The notes below the pieces were generated by a model, which was given only the letters and a program-made list of their open reading frames with translations, did no database searches and had not been told where the DNA came from. Shown one piece after another: positions 8,310 to 18,364 of a stretch of DNA of 64,000 nt. The position numbers and the translations under genes were made by a program. Origin of the DNA: Isosphaeraceae bacterium (lineage in GTDB: Bacteria; Planctomycetota; Planctomycetia; Isosphaerales; Isosphaeraceae); assembly GCA_021324445.1 (NCBI GenBank), contig JAJPJC010000540.1:1-64000 (forward strand), read 5' to 3'. Numbering within the stretch: the first letter of the stretch is position 1; every line of letters begins with the position of its first letter.

Positions 8310-9649
8310 GCCGCGCCTCTTGACAGACCCATTCGCGTCCTGGACAATCTTCCCCGTGGCCGTCGAGACCCTCTCTGACGAGCCTCGAGTGAACTTGGGC
8401 CGAGCCGGCGACCGCCGGACGATCTCGATCCCTTCGCCTGCCGGAGTGAGCTGGGGCCGTCGCCAGGATGGCTCCGGGATCCCCGGCCGTTAAACCCAAC
8501 ACTGGATCATCACCTGGATCGGTTCACGCCGCGCCGGAAGGCCCAGCCCCTTTCGGAGTGACCGCGACCGTGGTCTCCATGGATCTTCGCGCCCGCCCAC
8601 ACCGCACAAATTAGGACGGCCCGCGACACCCACGAAATCTGACAGAAAAACCTCCCCGACGCTTCGCAAGATCCGGCCCTTTCTCCGTATCTAGATCCAG
8701 TCGTCCCTCGCATCCGGAGGACTGTGAGATGAGGCAATCCGGGAGAACGACGGAATTGAAAGAAACTAACCAATCTCCGCGAGTCTGAGCCGCACCTTTC
8801 GGCAGGGGCTTCGGAGTAGCGCAGTGCGAGGTCCTGACCCCCATCGCTCCACTGGTCCAGATCGCGGGAATTCGTCTGTCCAAACTCTGGAACAATGCCG
8901 CTGACCAACACGAGACGATATCCAAGAGTACGTGTCTTGGCACCCACGATGAGAACACCGACCTTCGAATTCTCGTCTCCTGACGACCGGCCGCCGTTCG
9001 GCACACCGATTGCTGTGAACGTCCCGGTTGCGCTTGCCGGGAAGCCGCGGCTAATCCCATCGATCGGCGGGTGATCTGAGTCGTCCTTCACGCATCCCGG
9101 TTCGCCAGAGTCATCGACCAGAGATCAACGACGCGCCCGACTTCAGATCAGACGCTCCTTGGGATTGCGATTCGGCGCCGCCTGGACGTCGACGACGATC
9201 CCACACGATATTCCTCAGAATCCCCCGCGAGGGAGGGTGTACCTCAGATGGCGAAGAATGACACCGTGAGCCCTGCAACGCCCAGTTCGCGTGCCGTGAT
9301 CCCGACTGCGGGCGACCGCCTGAGCGGCGGTCGAAACGAACGGCCGGCCAGCCGCTTCGAGCGGCCCGAGCCGACCCCAACATCCGGCCATGAGGAGGTT
9401 CTCGTAGTCGATGACCGCGCCGCCCTCCGCCCAGCCCAAGTCGTTGAGAGCAAGCTGACGCGGTTGCTCCAGGAAGCGCCTCTCCCGGTGAGCCACCTCC
9501 AGATGAGGGGCTTATTGAGTACGCGATGAATGCATCTGAGCATCGCCCCGCAGCATCCGTCTCCCCCCTGGCTTGGCCCAACCCAGGGGGAAAATGAGCA
9601 TATCTCTCCCGGCTGCGCCGCGAAGCTAGCATCAAGTCATGATACCAAT
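8310..9649. other. Long region without recognisable genes (possible decayed sequence)
   Basis: About 1.3 kb separates the ABC exporter from the glucan synthase stop. Base composition looks less GC-rich than in neighbouring genes and codon-position bias is weak. Two open frames on the minus strand (8510-9091 and 9111-9635) have no recognised domain; the first contains a protein-like stretch (VPNGGRSSGDENSKVGVLIVG) that might be a gene remnant. No RNA gene or transposase is visible. It may hold the promoter of the ABC exporter near 8310-8400 on the minus strand. Confidence 0.5.
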
Positions 9650-12600
9650 CTAACGACCGGCGCTGGCGGCGTCCGAATCCGGGGCGCCGGCGGGTCCGAT
9701 GAGCGCCCGGACCTCATGGATGCGCCCATCGTCGGCCAGTGGGATGATCGGCTCGGCCTGAAGCTGGTCGTCGAGCCAGATCCGCACGGCGCCCGATTCG
9801 AGCCCGTGGGGATTCTCGACGGCGATCCGGTAGGTTGCCGAGCGAAAGTGGTAACGGATTTCAAAGCGGGGCCAGTCGGGCGGGATCCGGGGATCGAGTT
9901 GGAGCCGATCCCCGCGGCGGTGCAGCCCCAGGACTGCCTCGAGGATGGTCATGTAGAGCCAGGCGGCCGAGCCGGTGTACCAGGTCCAGCCCCCGCGGCC
10001 GACGTGGGGCGCGCGGCTGTAGACGTCGCCCGCGACGACGTAGGGCTCGACCTTGTAGCGGTCGACACCCTGGAGGTCGGCGGCGTGGCGGATCGGGTTG
10101 AGCAGCTCGAGCAGCGCGATGGCGGCCTGGCCCTGGCCCAGGCGCGCGACCGCACGGACGACCCAGGCGGCTGCGTGGGTGTACTGGCCGCCGTTCTCGC
10201 GGATCCCGGGCAGGTAACCCTTGATGTAGCCGGGGTCCATGGGCTCGTCGTCGAACGGGGGGGTGAACAATCGGATCAGCCGCCCCTGGCGATCGACGAG
10301 GTGCTCGTCGACCGCGTGCATCGCCCGGCGGGCGCGCGCCGGCTCGGCGGCCCCGCAGAGCACAGCCCACGACTGCACGATTGAGTCGATCTTGCAGGCT
10401 TCGTTCTCAGCCGAGCCCAGCGGGGTGCCGTCGTCGAAGTACGCACGGCGATACCAGGCGCCGTCCCAGGCGTGGGCCTCGGCCGCCGCGCGCAGCGCTT
10501 CGGCGCGACGGCGCAGGGCGGCGGCGCGAGTCGCATGGCCGCGGGCCTCGACCAGCTCGGCGAACGCGTTCAAGACGGCGATCTCGAACCACGCCATCCA
10601 GACACTCTCGCCCTGGCCCTGGCTGCCGACACGGTTCATGCCGTCGTTCCAGTCGCCGTGGCCGATCAACGGCAGGCCATGGCGGCCGGTGCCGGTCCGA
10701 TCGACGCGATCGAGGGCCCGGAGGCAATGGTCCAACAGCGTGCCGGCTTGGTCGGCGACGGCGGGAAGGCCGTAGTCGTCGTCCTGCCCGGGCTTCAGGG
10801 GCGGCGCATCGAGGTAAGGGACCGACTGGTCGAGGATCGACTCATCGCCGGTCGTCGTGACGTAATAGCTGGTGACCAGCGGCAGCCAGAGCGGGTCGTC
10901 GGCGATCCGGGTGCGGATGCCCCGGCCGCTGGGCGGGTGCCACCAGTGTTGGACGTCCCCCTCGGTGAACTGGCGCGCGGCCGCGCGGAGGAGGTGGGCC
11001 CGGGTCTGTTCCGGCGCGGCGTGGACCAGCGCCATGACGTCCTGGAGCTGGTCGCGAAACCCATACGCGCCCCCCGATTGGTAGAACCCCGAACGCGCCC
11101 AGTAACGGCAGGCCAGCACCTGGTAGAGCAACCAGCGGTTGGCCAGCAGGTCGAGCGCGGGGTCTGGGGTGCGGACCTGGACGGTTTCGAGCAGGCCGTC
11201 CCAGCGGGCCTGGACCTCCTGGAGCGCGCGGGCGGCCCGACCCGGCTCGCGGTAGCGCCGCAACAGGTCGCGCGCCGCGTCGAGGCTGTCGGCCTCGCCC
11301 AACAGGAAGAGGATCTCGGTCCCGGCGCCGGGGTCGAGCTCGAAGATGACCTGGAGCGCGGCGCAGGGATCGAGGGCGCCGCCCGTGCGGCCGGAGAGCT
11401 CCAGCCGCTTCAACGCGGATGGGTTGGCCGCCGAGCCGTGCCGGCCCAGGAAGCTGAGGCGGTCGGCCGTCAGGGTCCTGGGGCGGCGGTCGACGTCGGC
11501 GAAGGCCACGCGACCGGCGAAGTCGGTGCGGAACGCATTGCGTGCCAGCAGGGCCCCGGTCTCCGCGTCGACCTCGGTGACCACGTGCATGGCCGATCCG
11601 TCCCGGTTCAGGCCCAGCACCCACTCGGCGTAGTAGGTCGCCGAGAGCCGGCGCGGCCGGTCGGTGGCGTTGCGGATCCGCAAGCGGATCAGCTTGATCG
11701 GATCGTCGAGCGGAACGAACAGCGTCAGCTCATGGTTGACCCCGTGAGCATTCCGCTCAAAGATCGTGTAGCCCTGGCCGTGGCGGACCAAGGTCGGTTG
11801 GCCCGAGGGGACCGGCAGCGGGGTCGGGGACCAGACCTCGCCCGTCGCCTCATCACGGAGGTAGACGACCTCGCCCGGCGGGTCGGCCACGGGGTCGTTG
11901 CTCCAGGGGGTCAGGCGGTTCGACTGGCTATTGGCCGCCCAGGTAAAGCCGGATCCGGCCTCGGAGACCACGAAGCCGAAACCGGGGTTGGCGACGACGT
12001 TGACCCAGGGAGCCGGGGGGAGCCGGGGGTGCGCGACGGCCTGGTGGTGGACCGGCGGACCGTTGCGGCCGCGGTCCGGCGGGGGTGGGCCCTGCACGAA
12101 CACGCAGTATTCCCGGCCGTCGGGGGTGAAGCCGCCGAGCCCATTGAAGAAGAGCAGGCCCTCGGGCAGGCCCACCGGCTCGTCGACCCAACCCCCCGGC
12201 TCGCGCGATAGCGTCAAGCGGCCGGGCAGGGGGGCGTAGCGCTCGGTCCGGTCGAGCTGGCTGGCCAGCGAGCCGCGCTCGCCGACCAGGACGACGCGGG
12301 CGGCGGCCTGCAGCAGCACCACCTCGTCCGCGTTCATCTGCGCCGCCTTGCGCACGAAGACCCCGCCGGGGTGGTCGAGCCGCTCGAGACTGCCGGCGGC
12401 GCGGACCACCTCCAGGAGCTGGTGGTTCAGCTCGTCCAGGTAGGTCCCCGACTCCTCGTCCAGCAAGACCAGGTCGAACTCCAGCCCGCGGAGCCGGAGG
12501 TACTGGTGGGCACACAGGAGCTGGCGGGCCAGGGGCAGCTGGTCGACCGCCGCGATCCGGACCAGGACGATCGGCCGATCGCCGGAGATGCCGAAGCGCC

Positions 12601-15600
12601 ACAGCGCCTCCTGGCCCAGATGGTTGCGCGCCAGCACCGCGGGGTCGGCCCGCAGCGCCTCGCCGGCAAAGACGAGGTGCGCGACCAGGCGCTGGAACAG
12701 GTGGACATCCTCACCGGAGCGGTCGTGGTGGCGATGCTCGACCTGGATGTGGGCCCAGGCCAGCTCGAAGGCGCGCGTCGCGGCGCCCGGATCGTGGAAC
12801 TGGTCGGCCAGGGCTATCGCCTCGGCGCGCGATTCGGCGAAGGCCGTGGTCAGGGCCATCACGGCCGAGCCGCCCGGTTCGATCCGGAATCGGCGGCGGA
12901 GGCACAGGACCGGGTCGAGCACCGGGCCGACCGTGCCGGAGAGGACCGAGCCGGCCTCCAGCGCCGCCGGGTTGGCCGGGCTGCGCCCCCGGCCGAGGAA
13001 CCGGGCGCGATCGGTCTCGTACTGGATCTCACCCACGGCCGCGCTGCCCCGGGCCGAGCGGTCCACCGCCGCGACCTGCACGGCCCAGAGCGCCGCCTCG
13101 CCGGCCGAGCGATTGCGGCGGCGGCACAACAGGGCCTCGGGACCGGGGAGCCACTCCGTCTCCAGGAACAGCTTGGCGAAGGCGGGGTGGCTGAGGTCGG
13201 TACCCCGAGGGGCCAGCACCACCTCGGCGGAGCTGGTCAGCTCCAGCTCGCGCGGACTGGAATCGTGGTTGATCAGGCTGACCCGGCGGACCTCGGCGCG
13301 ATGCTCGGGCGAGACGATCACCTCCAGGACCGTCTCGATCCCCAGGTCGCGGCGCCGGAAGGTCGCCTTGTCGGCGGCGAAGACGACCTCATAGGACTCC
13401 GGGGGCCGGCAGACCGGCTGGAAGCCGGCCGACCAGACGACGCCGCGCCCAAGGTCGCGCACGTAGAGGGACTGGCCCCAGGCCTCGCGGGCGGCGTCTT
13501 CGCGCCAACGGGTCATGTCCAGGCCGCGGCAGACGCTGAAACCCGACCCCGCGTTCGTAATCATCACGTGGTATTGCGTGTTGGAGAGCAGGTGGGTCCG
13601 CGGCACCGGCGTCGCCGGGGTCGTCAGCCGGCGGCTCAGCGGCGCGGCCGCCTGGTCGGGGCTCACCGGGGCCGCCGCGGCCCCCAAGGTCGCGCCCCCG
13701 TGCGGAGCCTCGACGACCGGCGCGTCGCCGGGGACCCGCTCCTGCAAGAGCAGGTCGACGGCCCGCACTCGCGCCTCGGCGTGGAACCGCAGCGTCATCA
13801 CGTCGGCCAGCAGGGTGTTGGTCAGGCCCACCAGGCTCATCCCCTGGTGGTGGGCCATGTAGGAGCGCACGACCGCGGAGCGCTGGCCCTTGGGCAGGCG
13901 GTCCGGAGTATAGTCGATCGCCTCGTAGTAGCCGTATTCCCCCTCGGCGCCTTCCCGGGTCAGCCGGCGGAAGTTGGCCAGGGCCTCGCGCGGCGCCAGC
14001 ATCGCGGCCATGGCCGTGGCGTAGGGCGCGACGACCCGATCCTGGTCCAACCCTTGCTTCAGACCCAACCCCGGGGCGCCGAAGGCCTGATACTGGTAGT
14101 CGCCATCGAGGTACTGCGCCGCGAAGCCCGATTCGGAGATCCCCCACGGGAGTCCCAGTTGCTGGCCGTATTCGATCTGGCGCGCCACGGCCGTCTGGGC
14201 GGCCTCGTGCAGCAGGGTACCGGGCAGGCTGCGGAGCATCAGCCGGGGCATCAGGTACTCGAAGAGGGTCCCGCCCCAGGAGATCAAGCCGACCCGTCCG
14301 GCGGCGCGGATGAACAACCGTCCGAGCTGGAACCAGTGGCGGCGCGGGGCCTGGCCGCGCGCCACGGCCAGGTAACTGGTCAAGCAGGACTCCGACGCCA
14401 GCAGATCATAGCAGGCGTTATCCAGCCGCCCTTGCACCAGGTTGTAGCCAATCGCGAAGAGGTGGCGCTCGGGGCGATAGAGCGGGCGGAAGTCCATGGC
14501 CTCGGCCAGGGACTCGGCCGCTGCGGCCAGGCGAGCCAGCCGGTCCAGCAGCTCCGTTCCGGAATCGCGCGCCGCGGCCAGCTCGACCTGCCAGGCCCGG
14601 ACCTGATCCCACAGGCGGCCGGCCCAGCCCGACCCCACCTCGGCCGCCAGCTCATGGGCCCCGCTCTCGAACGCCTCCAACCAGGTGGCCCACTCCTCCA
14701 GTTCGCCCCCCGGGGGTGCCTCGAGCAGGGCCCAAAGCCGCCCAACGGCCGCGCCCGATCGCTCCTCGGCGACCAGCCCCAAGGTGTCGGCCAGCCCGTG
14801 AATCACCGCCGGCCCCAGCCGCGGCGCCGCGGCTTTCTCCCGCAGCCCATGGGCCAGCGTGAGCAAGCAGCCCAGGAGGTTGCCGCTATCCACCGTCGAA
14901 ATGTAACGCGGCGGCAGCGGCTGGAGGGTCTGCGTCTGGTACCAGTTGAAGAAATGGCCCCACTGCTTCTCCAGCCGGTCGAGCGTCGCGAACGTCCGCT
15001 CCAGGCGGTCGACCAGCGTGCTCAGGCTGAGATAACCCAGGTCATGGGCGGCGAGCGTCGACAGCAGCAGGAGCCCCTGGTTGGTCGGCGAGGTGCGGTG
15101 GGCGACGCGGCCGTCGGGAATCTCCTGGAAGTTGTCCGGCGGCAGCCAGTGGTCCTCCTCGCCGACGAAGGTCTCGAAGAAGTGCCAGGTCTTGCGCGCA
15201 ATCCGCCGCAGGGCGCGGCGCTCCGGCTCGGAGAGGGCCGTCCGGACGACCACCTTCGGGCTACTGACGCGGAAGGCCACGTAGGGCGAGAAGAGCCAGG
15301 CGGCCAGGAACGGAGCCGCCACGACCAGCGCGGCCGGGCGGAACGCCAGAACCGCCGCGCCGATCGCCAGCGCCAGGACCGGTGCCGTCCACATGATCGC
15401 GAGGAAGTGCGCCAGGTCGATCCCCAACCGCTGCTCGGTCGAGGCGGCCGTTTCCCACTCCAGTAATCTGCGACGCGTCAGGAACAGGCGCGCGAGCGTG
15501 CGGACCACCGCGTCCAGCAGCAGCACCGCCCGATACGCCAGGAAGACGATCTCCAGCAGGATCTGACCGATCTTCCCCAGCAGGCTCTCGCGCGACTTCC

Positions 15601-18364
15601 GCAACGGCGCCAGCGTCTGGCCCCGGACGCTGCCGATCACGATCGAGAGGACCATCTGGAACAAAGGCAGCCCGAACGTCGCCAGGGCGGTCGCCGTCCA
15701 GAACCAGGGCGAGCCGGGCAAGATCGTCCAGCCCAGCACCAGCAAGGCCAACAGCGCAGGGGGCACCAGGCTGCGGCGGAGGTTGTCCAGCAGCTTCCAC
15801 CGTTCCAGGGCCGGTAAGGGATTGGGCTGCCGCTCTTGGATTTGGGATTTTGGATTCTGGATTTGAGCCGGGCCACTGGCCCCTGACCGCTGCTCAAGCT
15901 CACCGCCCGCGATCGAACTCGGACCACAGACCACGGGGCGCGGCACTCGCCGGCCCAGCCAGGGCAGGAGCTGCCAGTCGCCGCGGACCCAGCGATGCTC
16001 GCGGCGCGCGTAGGCGTGGTACCGCGCCGGGAAATCGTCGAACAGCTCGGTGTCGCTGAGCAGTCCGCAGCGGGCGTAGTTCCCCTCGATCAAGTCATGG
16101 CTGAGGATGCGGTTCTCGGGGAAGGTACAGCCGGTGGCCGCCTCGAACGCATCGACATCGTAGATCCCCTTGCCGGTGAAGCTGCCGACGCCGAAGAGGT
16201 CCATGTAGACATCGGAGGCCGCCGTCGAATAGGGGTCGATGCCGCCCGAGGTGGCCAGCAGAGCAGCGAAGCGCGAGTGGGTGGCCGCCCGCAAGTGGAA
16301 ATCGATCCGCGGCTGGAGGACGCCGTAGCCCGCGACCACCCGGCCCCGGCGCGGGTCGAATCGGGGGCGATTCAGGGGATGGGCCAGCGCGCCGACCAGG
16401 CGGCCGACCGCGTCACGCGGCATCTGGGTGTCGGCGTCCAGCGTGATGACGAACCGGACCCGGGGTTGCTGCGGCGGCTCGGCGCTCAAAACGGTGTAGC
16501 TCGTGTCGCGGGCGCCCCGCAGCAGCCGGTTGAATTCCAGCAGCTTGCCCCGCTTGCGCTCCCACCCCATCCAGCAGTCTTGTGAGGGGTTCCAGAGCCG
16601 TCGGCGATGGAACAGGAAAAAGCGGTCCGGGCCCCCGTTGGCATAGCGTTGATTCAGGTTGCGGATGCGTTCCAGGGCGTCGCGGATCAGGTCCTCGTCC
16701 TGGGGCATCGTCTCGCTGGGGGCATCGGCGAAGTCGGTCAAGAGCGCGAACCGGAGACTCGGGTCAGGGTTGGCCAGGTAGTGGGTCTCCAGCCGCTCGG
16801 CCAGCGTCCCGGCGCTGGAGGCGCGGACAAGCATCGAGGGGATGACGATGAAGGTGGCCTGCTCGGGAGGAATCCCCTCTTTGAAGTCGAGCTTGGGGAG
16901 GACCCGGGGCGGCAGCAGCAGGGTCAGGAGATGATTGACCAGCCCGACGGCCAGGTCGGAAAGCGGCAGGAGCAGGCTGGCCGCGACCAGGGGCAGCCAC
17001 CACGCGGCGGCCCGCGGCCCCAGGCCCACACCCAGGACCAGGACCATCAGGACCGCCAGCAGCATGCCGATCGAGCCGAAGTAGACCAGCCCCGGATGGT
17101 CCAGGACCCATTCGAAGAGACGCTCATCCCAGCCGGGCCGGTACCCGAAGGCGGCCCGGAGCTGGTGCCGGCCGCGGTCGTCGAGAAAGTAGCCGACATG
17201 ATCGCGGGGTTCGCCCAGATCGCGGCTGTCGCGGGCCATGGCGATCGCCTGCCGCGCCACGGCGATCTCGTCGGCGTCCGACCCCCGGGCGATGGTCTCG
17301 ATCGTCCGCCGGTATCGGTCCTTGGTCGCGAAGGCCTGGTGGGGATAGACCCCGGCGGGGTCCTCGTGGAGGATCGCCTCGACGTGGCTGCTCTGCTCGA
17401 AGAACGTGTTCCAATCGATGGCCGAGAGCAAGCGGAGGCCGATCACGCAGTTGCCGACCGTCACCTGGTTGGCGGCCTGGGTGTGATGCTCGCGGCGCAG
17501 GACCTCGTTCGGGTCCGACCCGATGGCCGCCAGCTCGACTTCGAGGCGCTCCAGCGCGGCCATCGCCCCCTCCTGGTCGCGCAAGAGCTGCAACAGCCGC
17601 ACCACGAACGGATCGCTCAGCCCATCGAGGCCGGGGACGATCCGGTTCGCCCCGTCGGTCTCGGAGGCATCGGCCGGGAGATGAGAATGGGCCTGGGCCT
17701 GGACACCGGCCAGAAACTCCGCCGTCCAGCGCTCGGCGCGCCGCCGCTCCTCCCAGCCCCAGACCATCCGCTCGGCCAGACGCCGGAGGTTCTCCAGCAG
17801 GACCAGGCGGAGCATCGTCGGCAAGGCCCACAGCTCGCCGATACTCAGGGGACTGACTTCCTGGAAGGCCCGGACAAACCGGTTGATCCGCGCCTCGTCC
17901 AGCTCGCTGTCGGAGTGGGCGACCAGCGCCAGGGCCAGCGCATGCACCCGCGGATAGCCGGCCAGGGGCGGCACCGACAGCTTGGGCAGGAGCTCGTCGT
18001 AGCCAGGAGGCAGGTCGCGGTGCACCTCGCGCAGCGAGTCGGCGATGATATGGAAATTGTCGACCAGCCATTCCGCGTCGGTGCCCGGCAGCCCGCGCCG
18101 ATCGCCCAGGGCGACGAGCTGGGCGTGAACCCGTTTGAGGACCTGCCGGTTCTGCACGAACCGCCGCAGCAAGGGGCTGCGGGCGCGGCGATGCGGCGCC
18201 AGGGTGCACGCCAGCGCCAGGCGTGCCGCTTGGTCCTCCAGCCCCTGCAAGCCCAGGCGCTGCGCACGGATCGGACCCTCACTCCGCGGGTCGATCAGCA
18301 CGACGGGTCCCGGGTCGACCGCGCGACCCGACGGAGTGGTCAACTCGGTGGACGGTGAATTCAT
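9650..18364 (-). CDS. Cyclic beta-1,2-glucan synthase (NdvB/Cgs type; GT84 + glucoamylase-like + GH94 modules)
   Basis: At 2904 residues it matches Brucella Cgs in size and order of parts. Residues about 425-480 form membrane helices; a GT84-like glycosyltransferase core follows, with ITLDADTQMP near 645 and HRWVRGDWQLLPW near 790 (the QxxRW-type position); more helices lie at about 860-915 and 980-1025. A glucoamylase-like domain contains WLPPDNFQE and AHHQGMSLVGL, and the C-terminal half holds GH94-type modules with the acidic motif GHGDWNDGMNRVG near 2575 and RGGWTWYTGSAAW. In known enzymes the GT domain makes linear beta-1,2-glucan from UDP-glucose at the inner membrane and the GH94 part sets chain length. 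Start ATG at 18364; upstream open frame is not protein-like. No export partner (NdvA) is adjacent. Confidence 0.93.
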   Translation of the reverse strand: MNSPSTELTTPSGRAVDPGPVVLIDPRSEGPIRAQRLGLQGLEDQAARLALACTLAPHRRARSPLLRRFVQNRQVLKRVHAQLVALGDRRGLPGTDAEWLVDNFHIIADSLREVHRDLPPGYDELLPKLSVPPLAGYPRVHALALALVAHSDSELDEARINRFVRAFQEVSPLSIGELWALPTMLRLVLLENLRRLAERMVWGWEERRRAERWTAEFLAGVQAQAHSHLPADASETDGANRIVPGLDGLSDPFVVRLLQLLRDQEGAMAALERLEVELAAIGSDPNEVLRREHHTQAANQVTVGNCVIGLRLLSAIDWNTFFEQSSHVEAILHEDPAGVYPHQAFATKDRYRRTIETIARGSDADEIAVARQAIAMARDSRDLGEPRDHVGYFLDDRGRHQLRAAFGYRPGWDERLFEWVLDHPGLVYFGSIGMLLAVLMVLVLGVGLGPRAAAWWLPLVAASLLLPLSDLAVGLVNHLLTLLLPPRVLPKLDFKEGIPPEQATFIVIPSMLVRASSAGTLAERLETHYLANPDPSLRFALLTDFADAPSETMPQDEDLIRDALERIRNLNQRYANGGPDRFFLFHRRRLWNPSQDCWMGWERKRGKLLEFNRLLRGARDTSYTVLSAEPPQQPRVRFVITLDADTQMPRDAVGRLVGALAHPLNRPRFDPRRGRVVAGYGVLQPRIDFHLRAATHSRFAALLATSGGIDPYSTAASDVYMDLFGVGSFTGKGIYDVDAFEAATGCTFPENRILSHDLIEGNYARCGLLSDTELFDDFPARYHAYARREHRWVRGDWQLLPWLGRRVPRPVVCGPSSIAGGELEQRSGASGPAQIQNPKSQIQERQPNPLPALERWKLLDNLRRSLVPPALLALLVLGWTILPGSPWFWTATALATFGLPLFQMVLSIVIGSVRGQTLAPLRKSRESLLGKIGQILLEIVFLAYRAVLLLDAVVRTLARLFLTRRRLLEWETAASTEQRLGIDLAHFLAIMWTAPVLALAIGAAVLAFRPAALVVAAPFLAAWLFSPYVAFRVSSPKVVVRTALSEPERRALRRIARKTWHFFETFVGEEDHWLPPDNFQEIPDGRVAHRTSPTNQGLLLLSTLAAHDLGYLSLSTLVDRLERTFATLDRLEKQWGHFFNWYQTQTLQPLPPRYISTVDSGNLLGCLLTLAHGLREKAAAPRLGPAVIHGLADTLGLVAEERSGAAVGRLWALLEAPPGGELEEWATWLEAFESGAHELAAEVGSGWAGRLWDQVRAWQVELAAARDSGTELLDRLARLAAAAESLAEAMDFRPLYRPERHLFAIGYNLVQGRLDNACYDLLASESCLTSYLAVARGQAPRRHWFQLGRLFIRAAGRVGLISWGGTLFEYLMPRLMLRSLPGTLLHEAAQTAVARQIEYGQQLGLPWGISESGFAAQYLDGDYQYQAFGAPGLGLKQGLDQDRVVAPYATAMAAMLAPREALANFRRLTREGAEGEYGYYEAIDYTPDRLPKGQRSAVVRSYMAHHQGMSLVGLTNTLLADVMTLRFHAEARVRAVDLLLQERVPGDAPVVEAPHGGATLGAAAAPVSPDQAAAPLSRRLTTPATPVPRTHLLSNTQYHVMITNAGSGFSVCRGLDMTRWREDAAREAWGQSLYVRDLGRGVVWSAGFQPVCRPPESYEVVFAADKATFRRRDLGIETVLEVIVSPEHRAEVRRVSLINHDSSPRELELTSSAEVVLAPRGTDLSHPAFAKLFLETEWLPGPEALLCRRRNRSAGEAALWAVQVAAVDRSARGSAAVGEIQYETDRARFLGRGRSPANPAALEAGSVLSGTVGPVLDPVLCLRRRFRIEPGGSAVMALTTAFAESRAEAIALADQFHDPGAATRAFELAWAHIQVEHRHHDRSGEDVHLFQRLVAHLVFAGEALRADPAVLARNHLGQEALWRFGISGDRPIVLVRIAAVDQLPLARQLLCAHQYLRLRGLEFDLVLLDEESGTYLDELNHQLLEVVRAAGSLERLDHPGGVFVRKAAQMNADEVVLLQAAARVVLVGERGSLASQLDRTERYAPLPGRLTLSREPGGWVDEPVGLPEGLLFFNGLGGFTPDGREYCVFVQGPPPPDRGRNGPPVHHQAVAHPRLPPAPWVNVVANPGFGFVVSEAGSGFTWAANSQSNRLTPWSNDPVADPPGEVVYLRDEATGEVWSPTPLPVPSGQPTLVRHGQGYTIFERNAHGVNHELTLFVPLDDPIKLIRLRIRNATDRPRRLSATYYAEWVLGLNRDGSAMHVVTEVDAETGALLARNAFRTDFAGRVAFADVDRRPRTLTADRLSFLGRHGSAANPSALKRLELSGRTGGALDPCAALQVIFELDPGAGTEILFLLGEADSLDAARDLLRRYREPGRAARALQEVQARWDGLLETVQVRTPDPALDLLANRWLLYQVLACRYWARSGFYQSGGAYGFRDQLQDVMALVHAAPEQTRAHLLRAAARQFTEGDVQHWWHPPSGRGIRTRIADDPLWLPLVTSYYVTTTGDESILDQSVPYLDAPPLKPGQDDDYGLPAVADQAGTLLDHCLRALDRVDRTGTGRHGLPLIGHGDWNDGMNRVGSQGQGESVWMAWFEIAVLNAFAELVEARGHATRAAALRRRAEALRAAAEAHAWDGAWYRRAYFDDGTPLGSAENEACKIDSIVQSWAVLCGAAEPARARRAMHAVDEHLVDRQGRLIRLFTPPFDDEPMDPGYIKGYLPGIRENGGQYTHAAAWVVRAVARLGQGQAAIALLELLNPIRHAADLQGVDRYKVEPYVVAGDVYSRAPHVGRGGWTWYTGSAAWLYMTILEAVLGLHRRGDRLQLDPRIPPDWPRFEIRYHFRSATYRIAVENPHGLESGAVRIWLDDQLQAEPIIPLADDGRIHEVRALIGPAGAPDSDAASAGR
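15833..15894 (-). repeat. Short repeat inserted in frame in the glucan synthase gene
   Basis: On the minus strand this stretch contains tandem variants of AATCCAAAATC plus the palindrome GGGCCAGTGGCCC. It is translated as GPAQIQNPKSQIQERQ near residue 830, between the GT84 core and the next membrane helices. The AT-rich wording differs sharply from the flanking GC-rich codons, and such strings normally occur between genes. The gene stays open through it. Confidence 0.65.

Noticed and set aside
8320-8348. TTGACA-17-GACAAT, a good sigma-70-like promoter on the plus strand
   Set aside because: It points away from the ABC exporter, into a region without a recognisable gene. It may be chance or drive an unseen RNA, so I did not list it.
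8510-9091. 193-codon frame on the minus strand in the gene-free region
   Set aside because: One stretch looks protein-like, but the rest has no family resemblance and overlapping frames are equally open.
12371-15466. Very long open frame (over 1000 codons) on the plus strand opposite the glucan synthase
   Set aside because: High GC and strong third-position bias leave antisense frames open. The translated text is Gln/Arg/Gly-rich without domains, while the minus strand codes for a clear enzyme.
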